Shown here one piece after another: positions 1 to 9,203 of a DNA stretch of 64,000 nt (position 1 is the stretch's first letter; each line of letters begins with the position of its first letter). The stretch is from the NCBI GenBank assembly GCA_947501445.1, contig CANMVS010000010.1:1-64000 (forward strand). Direction: 5' to 3'. Under the pieces are notes generated by a model that saw only the letters and a program-made list of their open reading frames with translations, did no database searches and had not been told where the DNA came from. The position numbers and the translations under genes are program-made. The stretch comes from an uncultured Rhizobiaceae group bacterium. Its GTDB lineage: Bacteria; Pseudomonadota; Alphaproteobacteria; Rhizobiales; Rhizobiaceae.

Positions 1-45
1 GGTGCCATCCCGATCTTACATGACAAGGCAGACGCCAATTCATAA
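1..45 (+). CDS. possible 3' end of an upstream plus-strand gene
   Basis: Frame 1 reads through 14 codons to a TAA at 43-45 (tail ...HDKADANS). A perfect hairpin terminator follows 50 bp later, which fits the end of a plus-strand gene entering the window. The fragment is too short to identify, and other frames here are also open for short distances. Confidence 0.3.
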   Translation, partial: GAIPILHDKADANS

Positions 46-95
46 CTGGCGCCAGCCGCGCGGGACATAGGGTCTAGATCAGCTGATCGCGATGC

Positions 96-124
96 AAAAA
101 GGCGGCTCTCAAAGCCGCCTTTTT
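96..124 (+). terminator. intrinsic terminator, perfect 12-bp stem
   Basis: AAAAAGGCGGCT (96-107), a 5-nt loop, and AGCCGCCTTTTT (113-124) form a perfect stem followed by T-rich sequence. It is symmetric, with A-run and T-run, so it could stop transcription from both sides: the gene entering from the left and possibly read-through from the minus-strand dehydrogenase. Confidence 0.8.
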
Positions 125-133
125 TCTTATCCC

Positions 134-235
134 TGGTCCGTTTTACGGTCTGTCAGAAACCGAACAACGGTGTCTGCTTTTGATTTGTTGATGCACTCAG
201 GTTTTGCCGGTTCCATCAATGCCTGAATTGCACTA
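134..235 (+). repeat. RIME/Bru-RS-like intergenic repeat, copy A
   Basis: One of eleven related ~100-bp elements in this window. The consensus has a head hairpin (CCGTTTC ... GAAACGG around the loop ACGTTTTGTCA), a conserved middle (GACAACGGTGTCGG, TTTTGATTTTGTTGATGCA) and a tail hairpin (ATTCAGGTTTTG ... CAAAACCTGAAT). Head points left here. The tail hairpin is degraded (right arm ATCAATGCCTGAATT). The terminal TAG (minus strand, 233-235) is the stop codon of the dehydrogenase. Confidence 0.85.
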
Positions 236-2743
236 AGCTCTCAGCGCCGTATTTTCGGCATCAAACGGGCTTTCTTCTATGACAGTCGCCTCGTAAAGCT
301 GACCCAGTATCTTGATTTGGAGCGTACTGCCCAATGCACTGAGTTCCGGTTTTACCATGGCAAGCGCGATTGATTTGTTCAAACGCCAGCCGTATCCGCC
401 ATGGGTGGCACGCCCGACAAGCGTTCCGTCCTTGTAGATGGCTTCGCTGCCACGTGCATCCGCATCGGTAACCCCGTGGACTTCAAGCGTGACGAAATTC
501 CACTTCAGCCCCTCTTCGCGGGCGCGCACCACGGCTTCGCGGCCAATGAACTCACCCTTGTTGAGTTTGATGAACCGATCAAGTCCGGATTCATAGGCAT
601 TATATTCAATCGACAGTTCACGCGGGATAAGACGGTAGGACTTCTCGATAGCCATGGCAGTCATCGCTCTGATGCCAAATGGCTTGATACCAAATTCGGC
701 ACCGGCTTCCATCAACAGATCATATATCGTGTTTTGCTGTTCAATCGGATGATGCAGCTCCCAACCCAGCTCGCCAACAAAATTCACCCGCAACGCATGG
801 GCCGTGGCCACACCAACATTGATCTGTTTGCCTGACAGCCAACCAAAGTCGGCGTTCTCCAGGCTTGTTCCCGTCAGCTTTTGCAGGACATCACGCGAGC
901 GTGGTCCGGCAAGTACCAATACGCCCAATCGTTCAGTAATGGCGCTCAACCGCACCGACCCGTCAGTCGGAGCCAGTTTGCGCAGGTAATCGTGGTCATG
1001 CGCCTCATAGGCACCGGCAGACACCAGATAAAACCGACCAGGTGCCCATTCATAGACAGTAAATTCGGAACGGACACCACCATGTTTCGTCAGCAGATGC
1101 GTCAGCGCGATGCGTCCGCGTTTTTTGGGGATGGAGTTGGCCAGAATGGAATCCAGCCATTCACGTGCACCGGGTCCGGTAACCTCCATTTTGGCGAAGG
1201 CTGACATATCCAGCAAGCCGACGTTCTGGTGCACATTTTTGACTTCATTGCCAACGTGCTCAAAGTAATTGGAGCGCCTGAACGACCAGATCTCCTTGAC
1301 CTGATTATGTGCATCCGGCTCGCCATGATTGTGGTTCATGATCACGTCAGGTTTTTCCAGACTGTCAACATCGATGGAATAGCCCTCCGGAGCATACCAG
1401 TTTGCCCGCTCCCAGCCATAGACGGAACCAAATACGGCACCCAGATCCTTTTGACGGTCATGGCTTGGGGTGCGTTTCAATGGCCGTGCTGCCCCGCGCT
1501 CCTCATCGGGATAGTGCACACTGAACACATTGGCATAGGCTTCTTCGTTCTTCTCCCGAAGATAGCCAGCCGTGGCATAGGGACCGAACCGACGCGGGTC
1601 GACACCCATCATATCGATGGTCGGCTCGCCATCAACAATCCATTCAGCGAGCTGCCAGCCGGCACCGCCGGCTGCAGTCACGCCAAAGGAGTGTCCCTCG
1701 TTGAGCCAGAAGTTTTTGCGTCCCGGTGCAGGGCCAATGATCGGTGAACCATCCGGTGTATAGGCAATAGCACCATTATAGACTTTCTTGATGCCCGCCT
1801 CGGCGAAATAGGGAACCCGCTCAATTGCCGATTCAATATGCGGCATCAGGCGTTCAATATCTTCCTGGAACAATTCATACTCAGAATCATCTGACGGCCC
1901 GTCCACATAGCAGCATGGCGCACCTTTTTCGTAAGGTCCAAGGATCATGCCGCCTGCTTCCTCGCGCATGTACCAGGACGAGTCCGACTCGCGAAGAACA
2001 CACATTTCCGGCCCGCCCTCGGCACGGAATTTCTGAATCTCAGGATGAGCTTCCGTGACAATATATTGATGTTCAACCGGAATGACCGGCACGTCCAATC
2101 CGACCATTGCACCTGTTTTGCGGGCAAAATTGCCACTGCAGGAGATAACGTGCTCGCAGGTTATATCCCCCTTGTCCGTCTTCACCACCCACATGCCATC
2201 AGCCTGCTGCTCAATGGCTTCCACCGAGGTGTAACGGTAAATATTGGCGCCACGATCACGCGCGGCCTTGGCAAGTGCCTGGGTAAGGTCTGCGGGCTGA
2301 ATATATCCGTCATCAGGATGCACGATCGCACCGATGAGACCGTCAGTGTTGACGTAGGGCCATTTTTCCTTGATTTGCTCAGGGGTCATGCGTTCAACAT
2401 GAATGCCGATGGTTTCAGCCACACCCATGTAATATTCATATTCATCAAGGCGTTCCTGGGTGCGGGCCAGACGAACATTGCTGACTTTGCGAAAGCCGGT
2501 ATCCATGCCGGTCTCTTCTGCCAGTTCCTGATAGAAGCGAACCGAATATTTATGTATCTGGCCAACCGAATAGCTCATATTAAACAGCGGCAACAAACCG
2601 GCCGCATGCCAGGTCGAACCGGAAGTCAGTTCCTTGCGCTCCAGCAGGACAACGTCATCCCAGCCCTTTTTGGCCAGATGGTAGAGGGTTGAAACCCCGA
2701 CAACACCGCCTCCAATTACAACCGCACGTGCGCTGCTCTTCAT
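233..2743 (-). CDS. FAD-dependent dimethylglycine/sarcosine dehydrogenase-like protein (DAO + GcvT)
   Basis: An 836-residue oxidoreductase of the dimethylglycine/sarcosine dehydrogenase family, which oxidatively demethylates N-methylglycines and passes the one-carbon unit to tetrahydrofolate. The N-terminal dinucleotide motif VIGGGVVG (residues 9-16) opens the DAO domain. STWHAAGL near residue 46 matches the position of the histidine that carries covalent FAD in mammalian DMGDH. The C-terminal half is an aminomethyltransferase (GcvT) domain with its C-terminal barrel. The start chosen is ATG at 2743, preceded by AAAGAG. The reading frame is open to 2899, but those residues are not typical of the family. 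It has no operon partner here. Its TAG stop is the terminal triplet of repeat copy A. Dimethylglycine, sarcosine or another methylamine acid cannot be told apart from sequence alone. Confidence 0.85.
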   Translation of the reverse strand: MKSSARAVVIGGGVVGVSTLYHLAKKGWDDVVLLERKELTSGSTWHAAGLLPLFNMSYSVGQIHKYSVRFYQELAEETGMDTGFRKVSNVRLARTQERLDEYEYYMGVAETIGIHVERMTPEQIKEKWPYVNTDGLIGAIVHPDDGYIQPADLTQALAKAARDRGANIYRYTSVEAIEQQADGMWVVKTDKGDITCEHVISCSGNFARKTGAMVGLDVPVIPVEHQYIVTEAHPEIQKFRAEGGPEMCVLRESDSSWYMREEAGGMILGPYEKGAPCCYVDGPSDDSEYELFQEDIERLMPHIESAIERVPYFAEAGIKKVYNGAIAYTPDGSPIIGPAPGRKNFWLNEGHSFGVTAAGGAGWQLAEWIVDGEPTIDMMGVDPRRFGPYATAGYLREKNEEAYANVFSVHYPDEERGAARPLKRTPSHDRQKDLGAVFGSVYGWERANWYAPEGYSIDVDSLEKPDVIMNHNHGEPDAHNQVKEIWSFRRSNYFEHVGNEVKNVHQNVGLLDMSAFAKMEVTGPGAREWLDSILANSIPKKRGRIALTHLLTKHGGVRSEFTVYEWAPGRFYLVSAGAYEAHDHDYLRKLAPTDGSVRLSAITERLGVLVLAGPRSRDVLQKLTGTSLENADFGWLSGKQINVGVATAHALRVNFVGELGWELHHPIEQQNTIYDLLMEAGAEFGIKPFGIRAMTAMAIEKSYRLIPRELSIEYNAYESGLDRFIKLNKGEFIGREAVVRAREEGLKWNFVTLEVHGVTDADARGSEAIYKDGTLVGRATHGGYGWRLNKSIALAMVKPELSALGSTLQIKILGQLYEATVIEESPFDAENTALRA

Positions 2744-3077
2744 CTCTTTGCCCTTCCCGTGATCCCTCTTGAGGATCGGATTGTACCGCATGGCCAAACG
2801 TTGCTCCAACACCGGATCGGCATTGCGAAATGGCATTGTTGCAGCGGAACTCAATTCAAATTGCTTCGGGACAATGAGCAAGTGGGCGCATTGCCGCAAA
2901 CGATGCGGACAATATGAACCTCACCACCAGCCGCGTATCGCCTGTTTGCGACATGCAAAAAACGGGTGACGACAAGCGCGCAATACACGCGGCTTGTCTT
3001 TATGCCTCAATCAAATCGCTGGTCGAAAACCCGGCACCGCTTCAACACAGGCGAAAAGCCCTGATCACCAGTGGATT
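2744..3077. other. intergenic stretch, no gene seen
   Basis: Upstream region of the dehydrogenase. The dehydrogenase frame stays open to 2899, but no better start or ribosome binding site is visible, and no other convincing gene or hairpin was found. The promoter should lie here. Confidence 0.5.
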
Positions 3078-3162
3078 GATGGAACCAGCAAAACCTGAAG
3101 GCAACAGCAAATTCCAGGGTCGACACCGTTGTCCCGTTTCTGACAAAACGTGCAACGATCTA
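3078..3162 (-). repeat. RIME/Bru-RS-like intergenic repeat, copy B (tail arm degraded)
   Basis: Same family as copy A in the opposite orientation: AAAACCTGAA tail arm near 3090, then GACACCGTTGTCCCGTTTCTG and ACAAAACGTG. The outer arm of the tail hairpin (left) is degraded. The head-end TAG (minus strand 3160-3162) is used as the stop codon of the acyltransferase gene. Confidence 0.75.
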
Positions 3163-4314
3163 ATGCAACCTGAATGGCACAGGGCGAAGTGCGGCAAGGG
3201 CTATACAGTAGGGAAGCGCGATCATTGCCAAAGCCATGGCCGCCAGCGCTGTCCAGGGTGCACCGACAGAAATCCAGATTGACCCAAACAGGAGAAGCAA
3301 CGGCCAGTGCAGCGTGAACACCCAGAGCGAGTTGCGTCCCAGCCACTGCAATCCAGGCAACCCGGATTTTCGCGCCAGAGAAAGATAGCCGGTTACAATC
3401 AGTCCAGCCGACAGGACCTGCCAATAGGATATCAACCACTGTGGTAGCGACCATGTCAGCCAATTGCTGGGCACGGCGCGCGCTGCAGGCAACAACGCCA
3501 GCACCAGGCCAACTGCCAGGGCAATAGCTGCAACCCCTGCCTGTTGCCTCCCGACAAATGACTTTGTCAGATACCCCGCAACCATTGCTGTCAAAATGCC
3601 CTGGTCACCGACCACCAGAGAAGCCGCCACCGTGCAGGCCATAACAATCGCCGACCAGGGCCGTGGCAGGCTGCACGCAAGCGCCAGGGCAGCCCAACCG
3701 AGAACAAACCATGGAACACACCAAAGTGGCGGCCAAACCCCTGAGACACTATCGATTTTTCCGGAAACAAGGTTGAAATACTCGATACCAATCGCCAGCC
3801 GGCCCAAATCGACCCAGTCTGCGCTGGCAAGCCAATAGCGATCACCGGGGTTGGTATATGGGAGTGCAGCTACAAGTCCGGCAAACCGCTCACCCTCGAT
3901 AACGCCCACAGACAATAAAACAACCGTTAGCGTCGCCCCTGTCAGTGCGGCCAGGATGAGCCGAAAACTGCGCAGGACGATCCTAACGCCGGGACGGCTG
4001 GAAACCATCAGCCCACTCAGAAAGGCAAACACCACCACCGCCTGGACATTGGCGATAAACAGGGCGGCAAAATTGGCAACCGCGCAGTCAATGAATTGAG
4101 GGCCCAGAACATCACAGCGAAGAAAGGTCACGCGCGGCGCAAACAGCGCGGCCGCATGGCTTGCAATCACCGCGAGGATACACAACCCCCGCAGATCATC
4201 AATGATTGCAATCCGTCCGCCCGATCTGCCTGTGTCTGTTTTCAGCGGTCGGTTCCGAAGAGACCGCCCGGTCATCGGGGCCCAGTCATCGTGTCCTGCG
4301 CAATCGCGGCCCAT
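3160..4314 (-). CDS. membrane acyltransferase (acyltransferase 3 / OpgC-like)
   Basis: A 384-residue polytopic membrane protein with about ten hydrophobic segments. The segment DLRGLCILAVIASHAA (from about residue 40) is the first-helix signature of acyltransferase-3 / OpgC-type proteins, which transfer acyl or succinyl groups to envelope sugars. The C-terminal LGRNSLWVFTLHW also fits this superfamily. The start at 4314 is ATG; a second ATG at 4275 is nearer the first helix and may be the true start. It begins only about 20 bp after the stop of secreted paralogue 1, so it may be co-transcribed with the triplicated genes. The substrate is unknown. Confidence 0.7.
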   Translation of the reverse strand: MGRDCAGHDDWAPMTGRSLRNRPLKTDTGRSGGRIAIIDDLRGLCILAVIASHAAALFAPRVTFLRCDVLGPQFIDCAVANFAALFIANVQAVVVFAFLSGLMVSSRPGVRIVLRSFRLILAALTGATLTVVLLSVGVIEGERFAGLVAALPYTNPGDRYWLASADWVDLGRLAIGIEYFNLVSGKIDSVSGVWPPLWCVPWFVLGWAALALACSLPRPWSAIVMACTVAASLVVGDQGILTAMVAGYLTKSFVGRQQAGVAAIALAVGLVLALLPAARAVPSNWLTWSLPQWLISYWQVLSAGLIVTGYLSLARKSGLPGLQWLGRNSLWVFTLHWPLLLLFGSIWISVGAPWTALAAMALAMIALPYCIALAALRPVPFRLH

Positions 4315-4333
4315 AATCTCGCATTACGAAGGG

Positions 4334-4789
4334 CTATTTCTCACTGTGGGTTGCAAGCGTCAATGTGCTGTCTGCCTCAACCACAATGTGGAGTGCCGTT
4401 GCCTCAACAGTGCCCAATACACCGGCGATCTCAGCATCAAGAACAGATTGCGAAACAATAGAGCCCTTTGCGTCCACAATCGAAACGAATACAACGTTCT
4501 CCAGGGTCTTTCCACCTGTGACATCGGCAAACCAGAACAACCCCTCATCGGCAAGCACGGAAGCTGCATCCGACTGAATTTTTCCGCCGCGCGATGGCGA
4601 CAAGGCCTTGTCCGGTAAGACGGTTTGCCACTGCAACTCAACCGCCGCACCAGATAGATTGGTAACATAGACCGGAGGATCAAACGCTGTGAATTCCTCA
4701 TCCGCGACCACAGGCGTGCTCGGGATCGTTGCCAACGCAAATACAAATGACAGAATTCCGGCTCTCAACGGTGTAATATTCAATTTCAT
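4334..4789 (-). CDS. small secreted protein of unknown function, tandem paralogue 1
   Basis: A 151-residue protein starting at ATG 4789 behind AGGAGAAAATC. It has a signal peptide (MKLNITPLRAGILSFVFALA...), a core with DPPVYVTNLSG, QWQTVLPDK, GLFWFADV and VFVSIVD, and a C-terminal segment ALHIVVEADSTLTLA. The pattern suggests an all-beta exported protein with no cysteines or catalytic motif that I can name. I do not recognise the family. It is the last and, by eye, most diverged of three tandem copies. The acyltransferase follows 20 bp downstream. Confidence 0.75.
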   Translation of the reverse strand: MKLNITPLRAGILSFVFALATIPSTPVVADEEFTAFDPPVYVTNLSGAAVELQWQTVLPDKALSPSRGGKIQSDAASVLADEGLFWFADVTGGKTLENVVFVSIVDAKGSIVSQSVLDAEIAGVLGTVEATALHIVVEADSTLTLATHSEK

Positions 4790-4953
4790 GATTTTCTCCT
4801 TACAGGACACCAATTTCTATAATTTACTTATGTAACTTCACCACCAGCAGGTTGAAATTACTTGACTTTCAAACTTCTCTACATGCGAACAGGCAGGTTG
4901 GACTTTGCCCGGCGCGAGCCACGGATGGATGTATCCCACAGGGTGTACAAGGG

Positions 4954-5415
4954 CTATTTCTCACTGTGGGCTGCAAGCGTCAATGTACCGTCTGCCTCAA
5001 CCACAATGTGGAGTGCCGTTGCCTCAACAGTGCCCAACACCCCTGCGATCTCGGCATCAAGAACAGATTGTGAAACAATAGCCCCGTTTGCATCCACAAT
5101 CGAAACGAACACAACGTTCTTCAGAGATTTTCCACCAGCGACATCGGCAAACCAGAACAACCCCTCATCAGCACGCAGGGCAGTGGCACCCGGTTGTATC
5201 CTTCCGCCGCGAACCGGTGACAGCACCCTGTCCGGCAAGACGGTTTGCCACTGAAGATCAACCACAGTTCCAGAAAGATTGGTGACATAGACCGGAGGGT
5301 CATAAGCCTTCACTTCAAATGCCGCAAAAACTGCCACAGATGTGCTCGGAATAGCTGTCACCGCCAATGCAAATGACAGAATTACGGCTCGCAACAGTGT
5401 AATATTTGATTTCAT
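4954..5415 (-). CDS. small secreted protein of unknown function, tandem paralogue 2
   Basis: A 153-residue protein from ATG 5415 behind AAGGAGAAAATC, the same ribosome binding site as paralogue 1. It has a signal peptide followed by the same core (DPPVYVTNLSG, LQWQTVLPD, ADEGLFWFADV, VVFVSIVDANG, SQSVLDAEIAGVLGT). Most differences from its neighbours fall in the signal peptide and just after it. Unknown family, probably periplasmic or surface-exposed. Confidence 0.75.
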   Translation of the reverse strand: MKSNITLLRAVILSFALAVTAIPSTSVAVFAAFEVKAYDPPVYVTNLSGTVVDLQWQTVLPDRVLSPVRGGRIQPGATALRADEGLFWFADVAGGKSLKNVVFVSIVDANGAIVSQSVLDAEIAGVLGTVEATALHIVVEADGTLTLAAHSEK

Positions 5416-5580
5416 GATTTTCTCCTTCCATAAAACCGGTTTCCGTCATAGATTTTTGCAACTTCACCAACAACACATTGAAATAACTTATCTTTTGAAA
5501 TTATCCCATATGCAAACAGGCAGGTTGGGCTTTGCCCGGCACGAGTGACGGATGGATGCATCCCACATAGTGTACAAGGG

Positions 5581-6042
5581 TTAATTCACACTGTGGGCTG
5601 CAAGCGTCAAAGTGCTGTCTGCCTCTACCACGATGTGGAGTGCGGTTGCCTCAATAGTGTCCAACATCCCGGCGATTTCGGCATCAAGAACAGATTGGGA
5701 AACGATAGAGCCGTTACTGTCTACAATTGAAACGAACACAACGTTCTTCAGGGGTTTTCCACCAGCGACATCGGCAAACCAGAACAATCCCTCATCAGCA
5801 CGCAAGGCAGTGGCACCCGGTTGAATTTTTCCGCCGCGAGCCGGTGACAGCACCTTGTCCGGCAAGACGGTTTGCCACTGAAGGTCAACCGCCGCACCAG
5901 ACAGATTGGTGACATAGACCGGAGGATCATAGCTTGTCGCATCAAATCCCGCAAAAACTGCCACCGATGTGCTCGAGATGGCTGTCAACGACAATACAAA
6001 TGACAGGATTATGTTTCGTAACAACGTAATACCAGATTCCAT
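5581..6042 (-). CDS. small secreted protein of unknown function, tandem paralogue 3
   Basis: A 153-residue protein from ATG 6042, ending in TAA where the other two end in TAG. Signal peptide MESGITLLRNIILSFVLSL..., then the shared core DPPVYVTNLSG / QWQTVLPDK / GLFWFADV / VSIVDSNGS. It is first in transcription order and may be the founding copy. Its upstream region differs from those of copies 1 and 2 (ribosome binding site GGGAAT rather than AAGGAG). Confidence 0.75.
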   Translation of the reverse strand: MESGITLLRNIILSFVLSLTAISSTSVAVFAGFDATSYDPPVYVTNLSGAAVDLQWQTVLPDKVLSPARGGKIQPGATALRADEGLFWFADVAGGKPLKNVVFVSIVDSNGSIVSQSVLDAEIAGMLDTIEATALHIVVEADSTLTLAAHSVN

Positions 6043-6302
6043 ATTAATTCCCTACAAGATACATATTTGTAACATATAGTTTCGTAATTTCCATCACTAT
6101 AATTTCGGAAATATTTAACTATGCAAGCTTCTCTACATGCCAACATGCAGATTAAGCTTTGCCCAACGCAGGTTTCGGATGGATTCATCCCTGATGACGC
6201 ACAGTGGCGCGCCACAGCGTATGTACAACAAAACAGAGAACCAGATTGAAGGTGGCCCAACCAATCTGGCCAACAGCTGCAGTCTCCATTCACCGCCGAT
6301 AG

Positions 6303-6402
6303 GGCAAATCAGGTTTTGACGGAATCGGCAAAACCTGAATGAATCAACAAAATCAAAGACCGACACCGTTGTCCCGTTTCTGACAAAACGTGAAACGCCC
6401 TA
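6303..6402 (-). repeat. RIME/Bru-RS-like intergenic repeat, copy C (full length)
   Basis: Well-preserved copy. Tail hairpin AGGTTTTG ... CAAAACCT (about 6310-6338), conserved middle, then CCCGTTTCTGACAAAACGTGAAACG at the head. It ends at CTA (6400-6402), TAG on the minus strand. It lies between secreted paralogue 3 and the MscS-type gene, beyond the latter's 3' end. Confidence 0.85.
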
Positions 6403-6519
6403 GCGCAACAAATCGCCCATGGGATGGACACTGTCACAGGTGCGGCCGCAACCGGTTGCCACCCTGCATTGTGGTCAATGACGCGTTAACAGTGCGGGAA
6501 TAGTTGATGCGCAGCAGGT

Positions 6520-8991
6520 CTATTCATCCGGGTCGCCGTTCGTATTGCGAACAGGTTTGGCTTTGTCGCGCTTTTTCTCCAGCTGTTCGGTAAACCCTTT
6601 TGCGGGTGTTTCATCGTCGCTGGATGGTAGTTTCAAATTGACATCGCGCTGCGGGAACGGAATTTCAATTCCTTCCTGTTTGAAACGTTCAAATATCTTC
6701 AATCGCAAATCAGTCGCCACCGTCAGACCGGATAACACGTCGCTGATATAGACCCGTAGTTCAAAATCCAGGGAGGAATCACCAAAGCCGCCGAACACCA
6801 CAAAGGGTGCGGGCTCACGCATCACCAGATCATTGCTGGCCCCGATTTCCTCAAGCAGCTCCATTACCCGTCGTGGATCGGCATCATAGGAGACACCGAT
6901 GGGTATTTCGGTGCGTCCCAGCCGGTTGCGGTGTGTCCAGTTGCCAACCGGCGTATTGATGAACTCAGAATTCGGAACGATGATTGTCTGACGCTGAAAG
7001 GTTTCTATTTCGGTGGCGCGTACCGAAATGTGTTTCACAAAACCCTGGGTCGATCCCGTCACAACCCAGTCACCAACCTTGAAGGGCCTTTCTGCCAAAA
7101 GGATGAGACCTGACACAAAATTATTGACGATGTTCTGCAGACCGAAACCGATACCCAGCGAGAGCGCACCGGCGACCAGAGCCAGGTTTGACAGGTTCAG
7201 ACCGGCAACGGACGCGCCAATGACACCGGCAATGGCAATGCCCAGATACCCCACGACGCTGCGAATGGAGTTGCGCAACCCATCTTCCATGCGCCCGCGC
7301 CGCATAACGTTCTCATCAAGCCATCGCTGGAACCAACGGGTTACGAAATAACCCACAACGAACAAAAGCAGGCCAATCAGAATACCCGACAGGGAGATTG
7401 TCACGCTGCCAATTGTAATTTGAGTCAGACTGTCCGCCGCCCAGTTCTGAATGTCGCGGATGTGGTAACCCCACACCAGAAATATGATCGGGACGCCAAC
7501 AACAAACACAAACAGATAAATCAGCAGACCGGCAAGCAAACCGATCTGTTCAACAGCCACGGTTCCGCGATGCATGCGCTTGGATAGATATTGCCCCAAA
7601 GGTGAGGCTGTGAATGCCGCTGGTTCAGAGACGGCCTTTGCCGACAGAAAACCCAGATACATGGTGACCAGCAAGGCACCCAGAACAATGATCTGCGTGG
7701 CAGCAAATCGCGCAAGGCCGACATAACCAAACAGCGACAGGATAATGAGCGAAAGCCCCAGGATCAGCAGCGGAAGGGAAATGGCGCGCGGCCACGCGTC
7801 CGAGCCACCGGCATCTGCCCGCCGTGGCCTGACAAATGATGTGATCACCAAAATGATGCCAATGATAATGGTGGCCAGAAAGCTCTTGGCCACAGACAGA
7901 ATTATCGGCGAATCGAGCACATCGCTGATGCTTCCAGCCAGGTAATCACCGGCATTGACGAAGGCCATGGCGAAAATGAGCCACCAGAGCTTGTGTGCAC
8001 CAGAATCCGAAACATTGAGCAGCCGCCAGTTGGGGTGCGACGGCGCCAGAATTGCACTTGCCAGCCTGGCGACAAAAAACAAAACCACCAGATACTCAAG
8101 AAGAGGGGCCAGCATCTCTCCGATATCGACGCGCAAAACGTTGAAACTGTTCAGAAAAAACGTCACCAGCGTGCAAAATATAGCAAGGCCGAAAGTTGGC
8201 AGTAATGTCGACCAGAACGCCAGCGTGTGTTTATTGAATTCGGACGGGTTTTGTTCTTCGCGATCGTGTTTGGTGAAGCGCGAAAACAATTGATATTCGG
8301 TAAAGATAAAAAACACGGCCAGCAGGAATGACAGCGACAAGGCAGAAAGGAGCGAACCACGCTTGTGTGCCCAGGTAAACCCCATCCAACCCGAAATCCT
8401 GTTGCCCAGTTCCCTGATTTCGACAACAAAAGCCTGCGTCGCCTTTTTTAGGCTGTCACTGGAAAGATTGGCGCGTCCCAGCAATGTCTGACGAAAGAGC
8501 GTCCTTCTGTAGGTCGACACGGTTGCGGCCAGTTTTAACGAGGCTGCTGAAACCGCATTGGCCTCACCGATATCCGCATTGATGCGTGCTCGCTCCGTCG
8601 CCAGCGACTGGCGTTCTTCTCTCAATGTACGCGGCTCTGCGATTTCTCCTTCGCGAGGTGCCTCGCCCAATTCAGCTTCCCTGGCTTTGATGACCTCAAG
8701 CCTTGGCTCAAGGTCGCTGTTGATCTCAGCCATACGCTCACCAAGGCTCTCCAGTTCTTCCTGAAGTTCGACAAGACGGGAATCGTCAAATTTGATCGAT
8801 TCCTCAAGCTGTCTGATATCGCTGAGTTCCTGATTGGCATTTTCAATGGCGTCGCGGGCAGCCGAAACCTGATCTGTCGTTTTTAGATTGAGCCCGGTAC
8901 CATTGGCAGTCTGCGCAACGGCATGTGTCGTCAATGACAGACCAAGCAACAGGACCAGAACAAGGACAGCACGCAACGACAGATACTTCAC
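6520..8991 (-). CDS. large MscS-family mechanosensitive channel with DUF3772-type N-terminus
   Basis: An 823-residue inner-membrane protein. GTG start at 8991 with GGGGAGA upstream. Signal peptide (residues 1-26), a charged coiled-coil-like periplasmic region to about 150, about ten membrane helices, then the MscS pore and cytoplasmic domain: GALSLGIGFGLQNIVNNFVSG near residue 605 is the Gly/Ala-rich pore helix, followed by ERPFKVGDWV and IIVPNSEF. The family releases solutes during hypo-osmotic shock. The length and architecture fit the DUF3772/MscK-like class rather than the small MscS. The hydrophilic C-terminal tail is rich in Lys and Glu. Probably monocistronic. Confidence 0.9.
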   Translation of the reverse strand: MKYLSLRAVLVLVLLLGLSLTTHAVAQTANGTGLNLKTTDQVSAARDAIENANQELSDIRQLEESIKFDDSRLVELQEELESLGERMAEINSDLEPRLEVIKAREAELGEAPREGEIAEPRTLREERQSLATERARINADIGEANAVSAASLKLAATVSTYRRTLFRQTLLGRANLSSDSLKKATQAFVVEIRELGNRISGWMGFTWAHKRGSLLSALSLSFLLAVFFIFTEYQLFSRFTKHDREEQNPSEFNKHTLAFWSTLLPTFGLAIFCTLVTFFLNSFNVLRVDIGEMLAPLLEYLVVLFFVARLASAILAPSHPNWRLLNVSDSGAHKLWWLIFAMAFVNAGDYLAGSISDVLDSPIILSVAKSFLATIIIGIILVITSFVRPRRADAGGSDAWPRAISLPLLILGLSLIILSLFGYVGLARFAATQIIVLGALLVTMYLGFLSAKAVSEPAAFTASPLGQYLSKRMHRGTVAVEQIGLLAGLLIYLFVFVVGVPIIFLVWGYHIRDIQNWAADSLTQITIGSVTISLSGILIGLLLFVVGYFVTRWFQRWLDENVMRRGRMEDGLRNSIRSVVGYLGIAIAGVIGASVAGLNLSNLALVAGALSLGIGFGLQNIVNNFVSGLILLAERPFKVGDWVVTGSTQGFVKHISVRATEIETFQRQTIIVPNSEFINTPVGNWTHRNRLGRTEIPIGVSYDADPRRVMELLEEIGASNDLVMREPAPFVVFGGFGDSSLDFELRVYISDVLSGLTVATDLRLKIFERFKQEGIEIPFPQRDVNLKLPSSDDETPAKGFTEQLEKKRDKAKPVRNTNGDPDE

Positions 8992-9203
8992 TGAACATTC
9001 TCCCCATCAGGACATTTGATTGGTATACGATGTAACGGGTTCTGTTAACAACTGAATGGGGTTCAGCCCGAAATAGCGGCAATACAAGCGGCGATAGGTT
9101 CGTGACCGGCTTGGCAAAGGCAAACCGCATCCAGGTGATTTCGCCGCATGCCTGTTTGCACAGCACCGGCAGGAGGGTGCCAGAGCCTGTCTTTGTCAGT
9201 AAA

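Larger units (their letters stand above)
4334..6200 (-). repeat. tandem triplication, unit about 620-627 bp
   Basis: Stops at 4334, 4954 and 5581 are spaced 620 and 627 bp. The duplicated unit includes the coding region and a non-coding block after it: GGCAGGTTGG, CTTTGCCCGGC, GGATGGAT and TGTACAAGGG recur at about 4890-4950 and 5517-5580. A degenerate version of this block (AACATGCAG, CTTTGCCC, GGATGGATTCATCC) lies at about 6137-6190, upstream of paralogue 3, with no fourth gene attached. Confidence 0.8.

Noticed and set aside
2045-2692. Plus-strand frame antisense to the dehydrogenase
   Set aside because: Shadow of a clearly conserved minus-strand gene.
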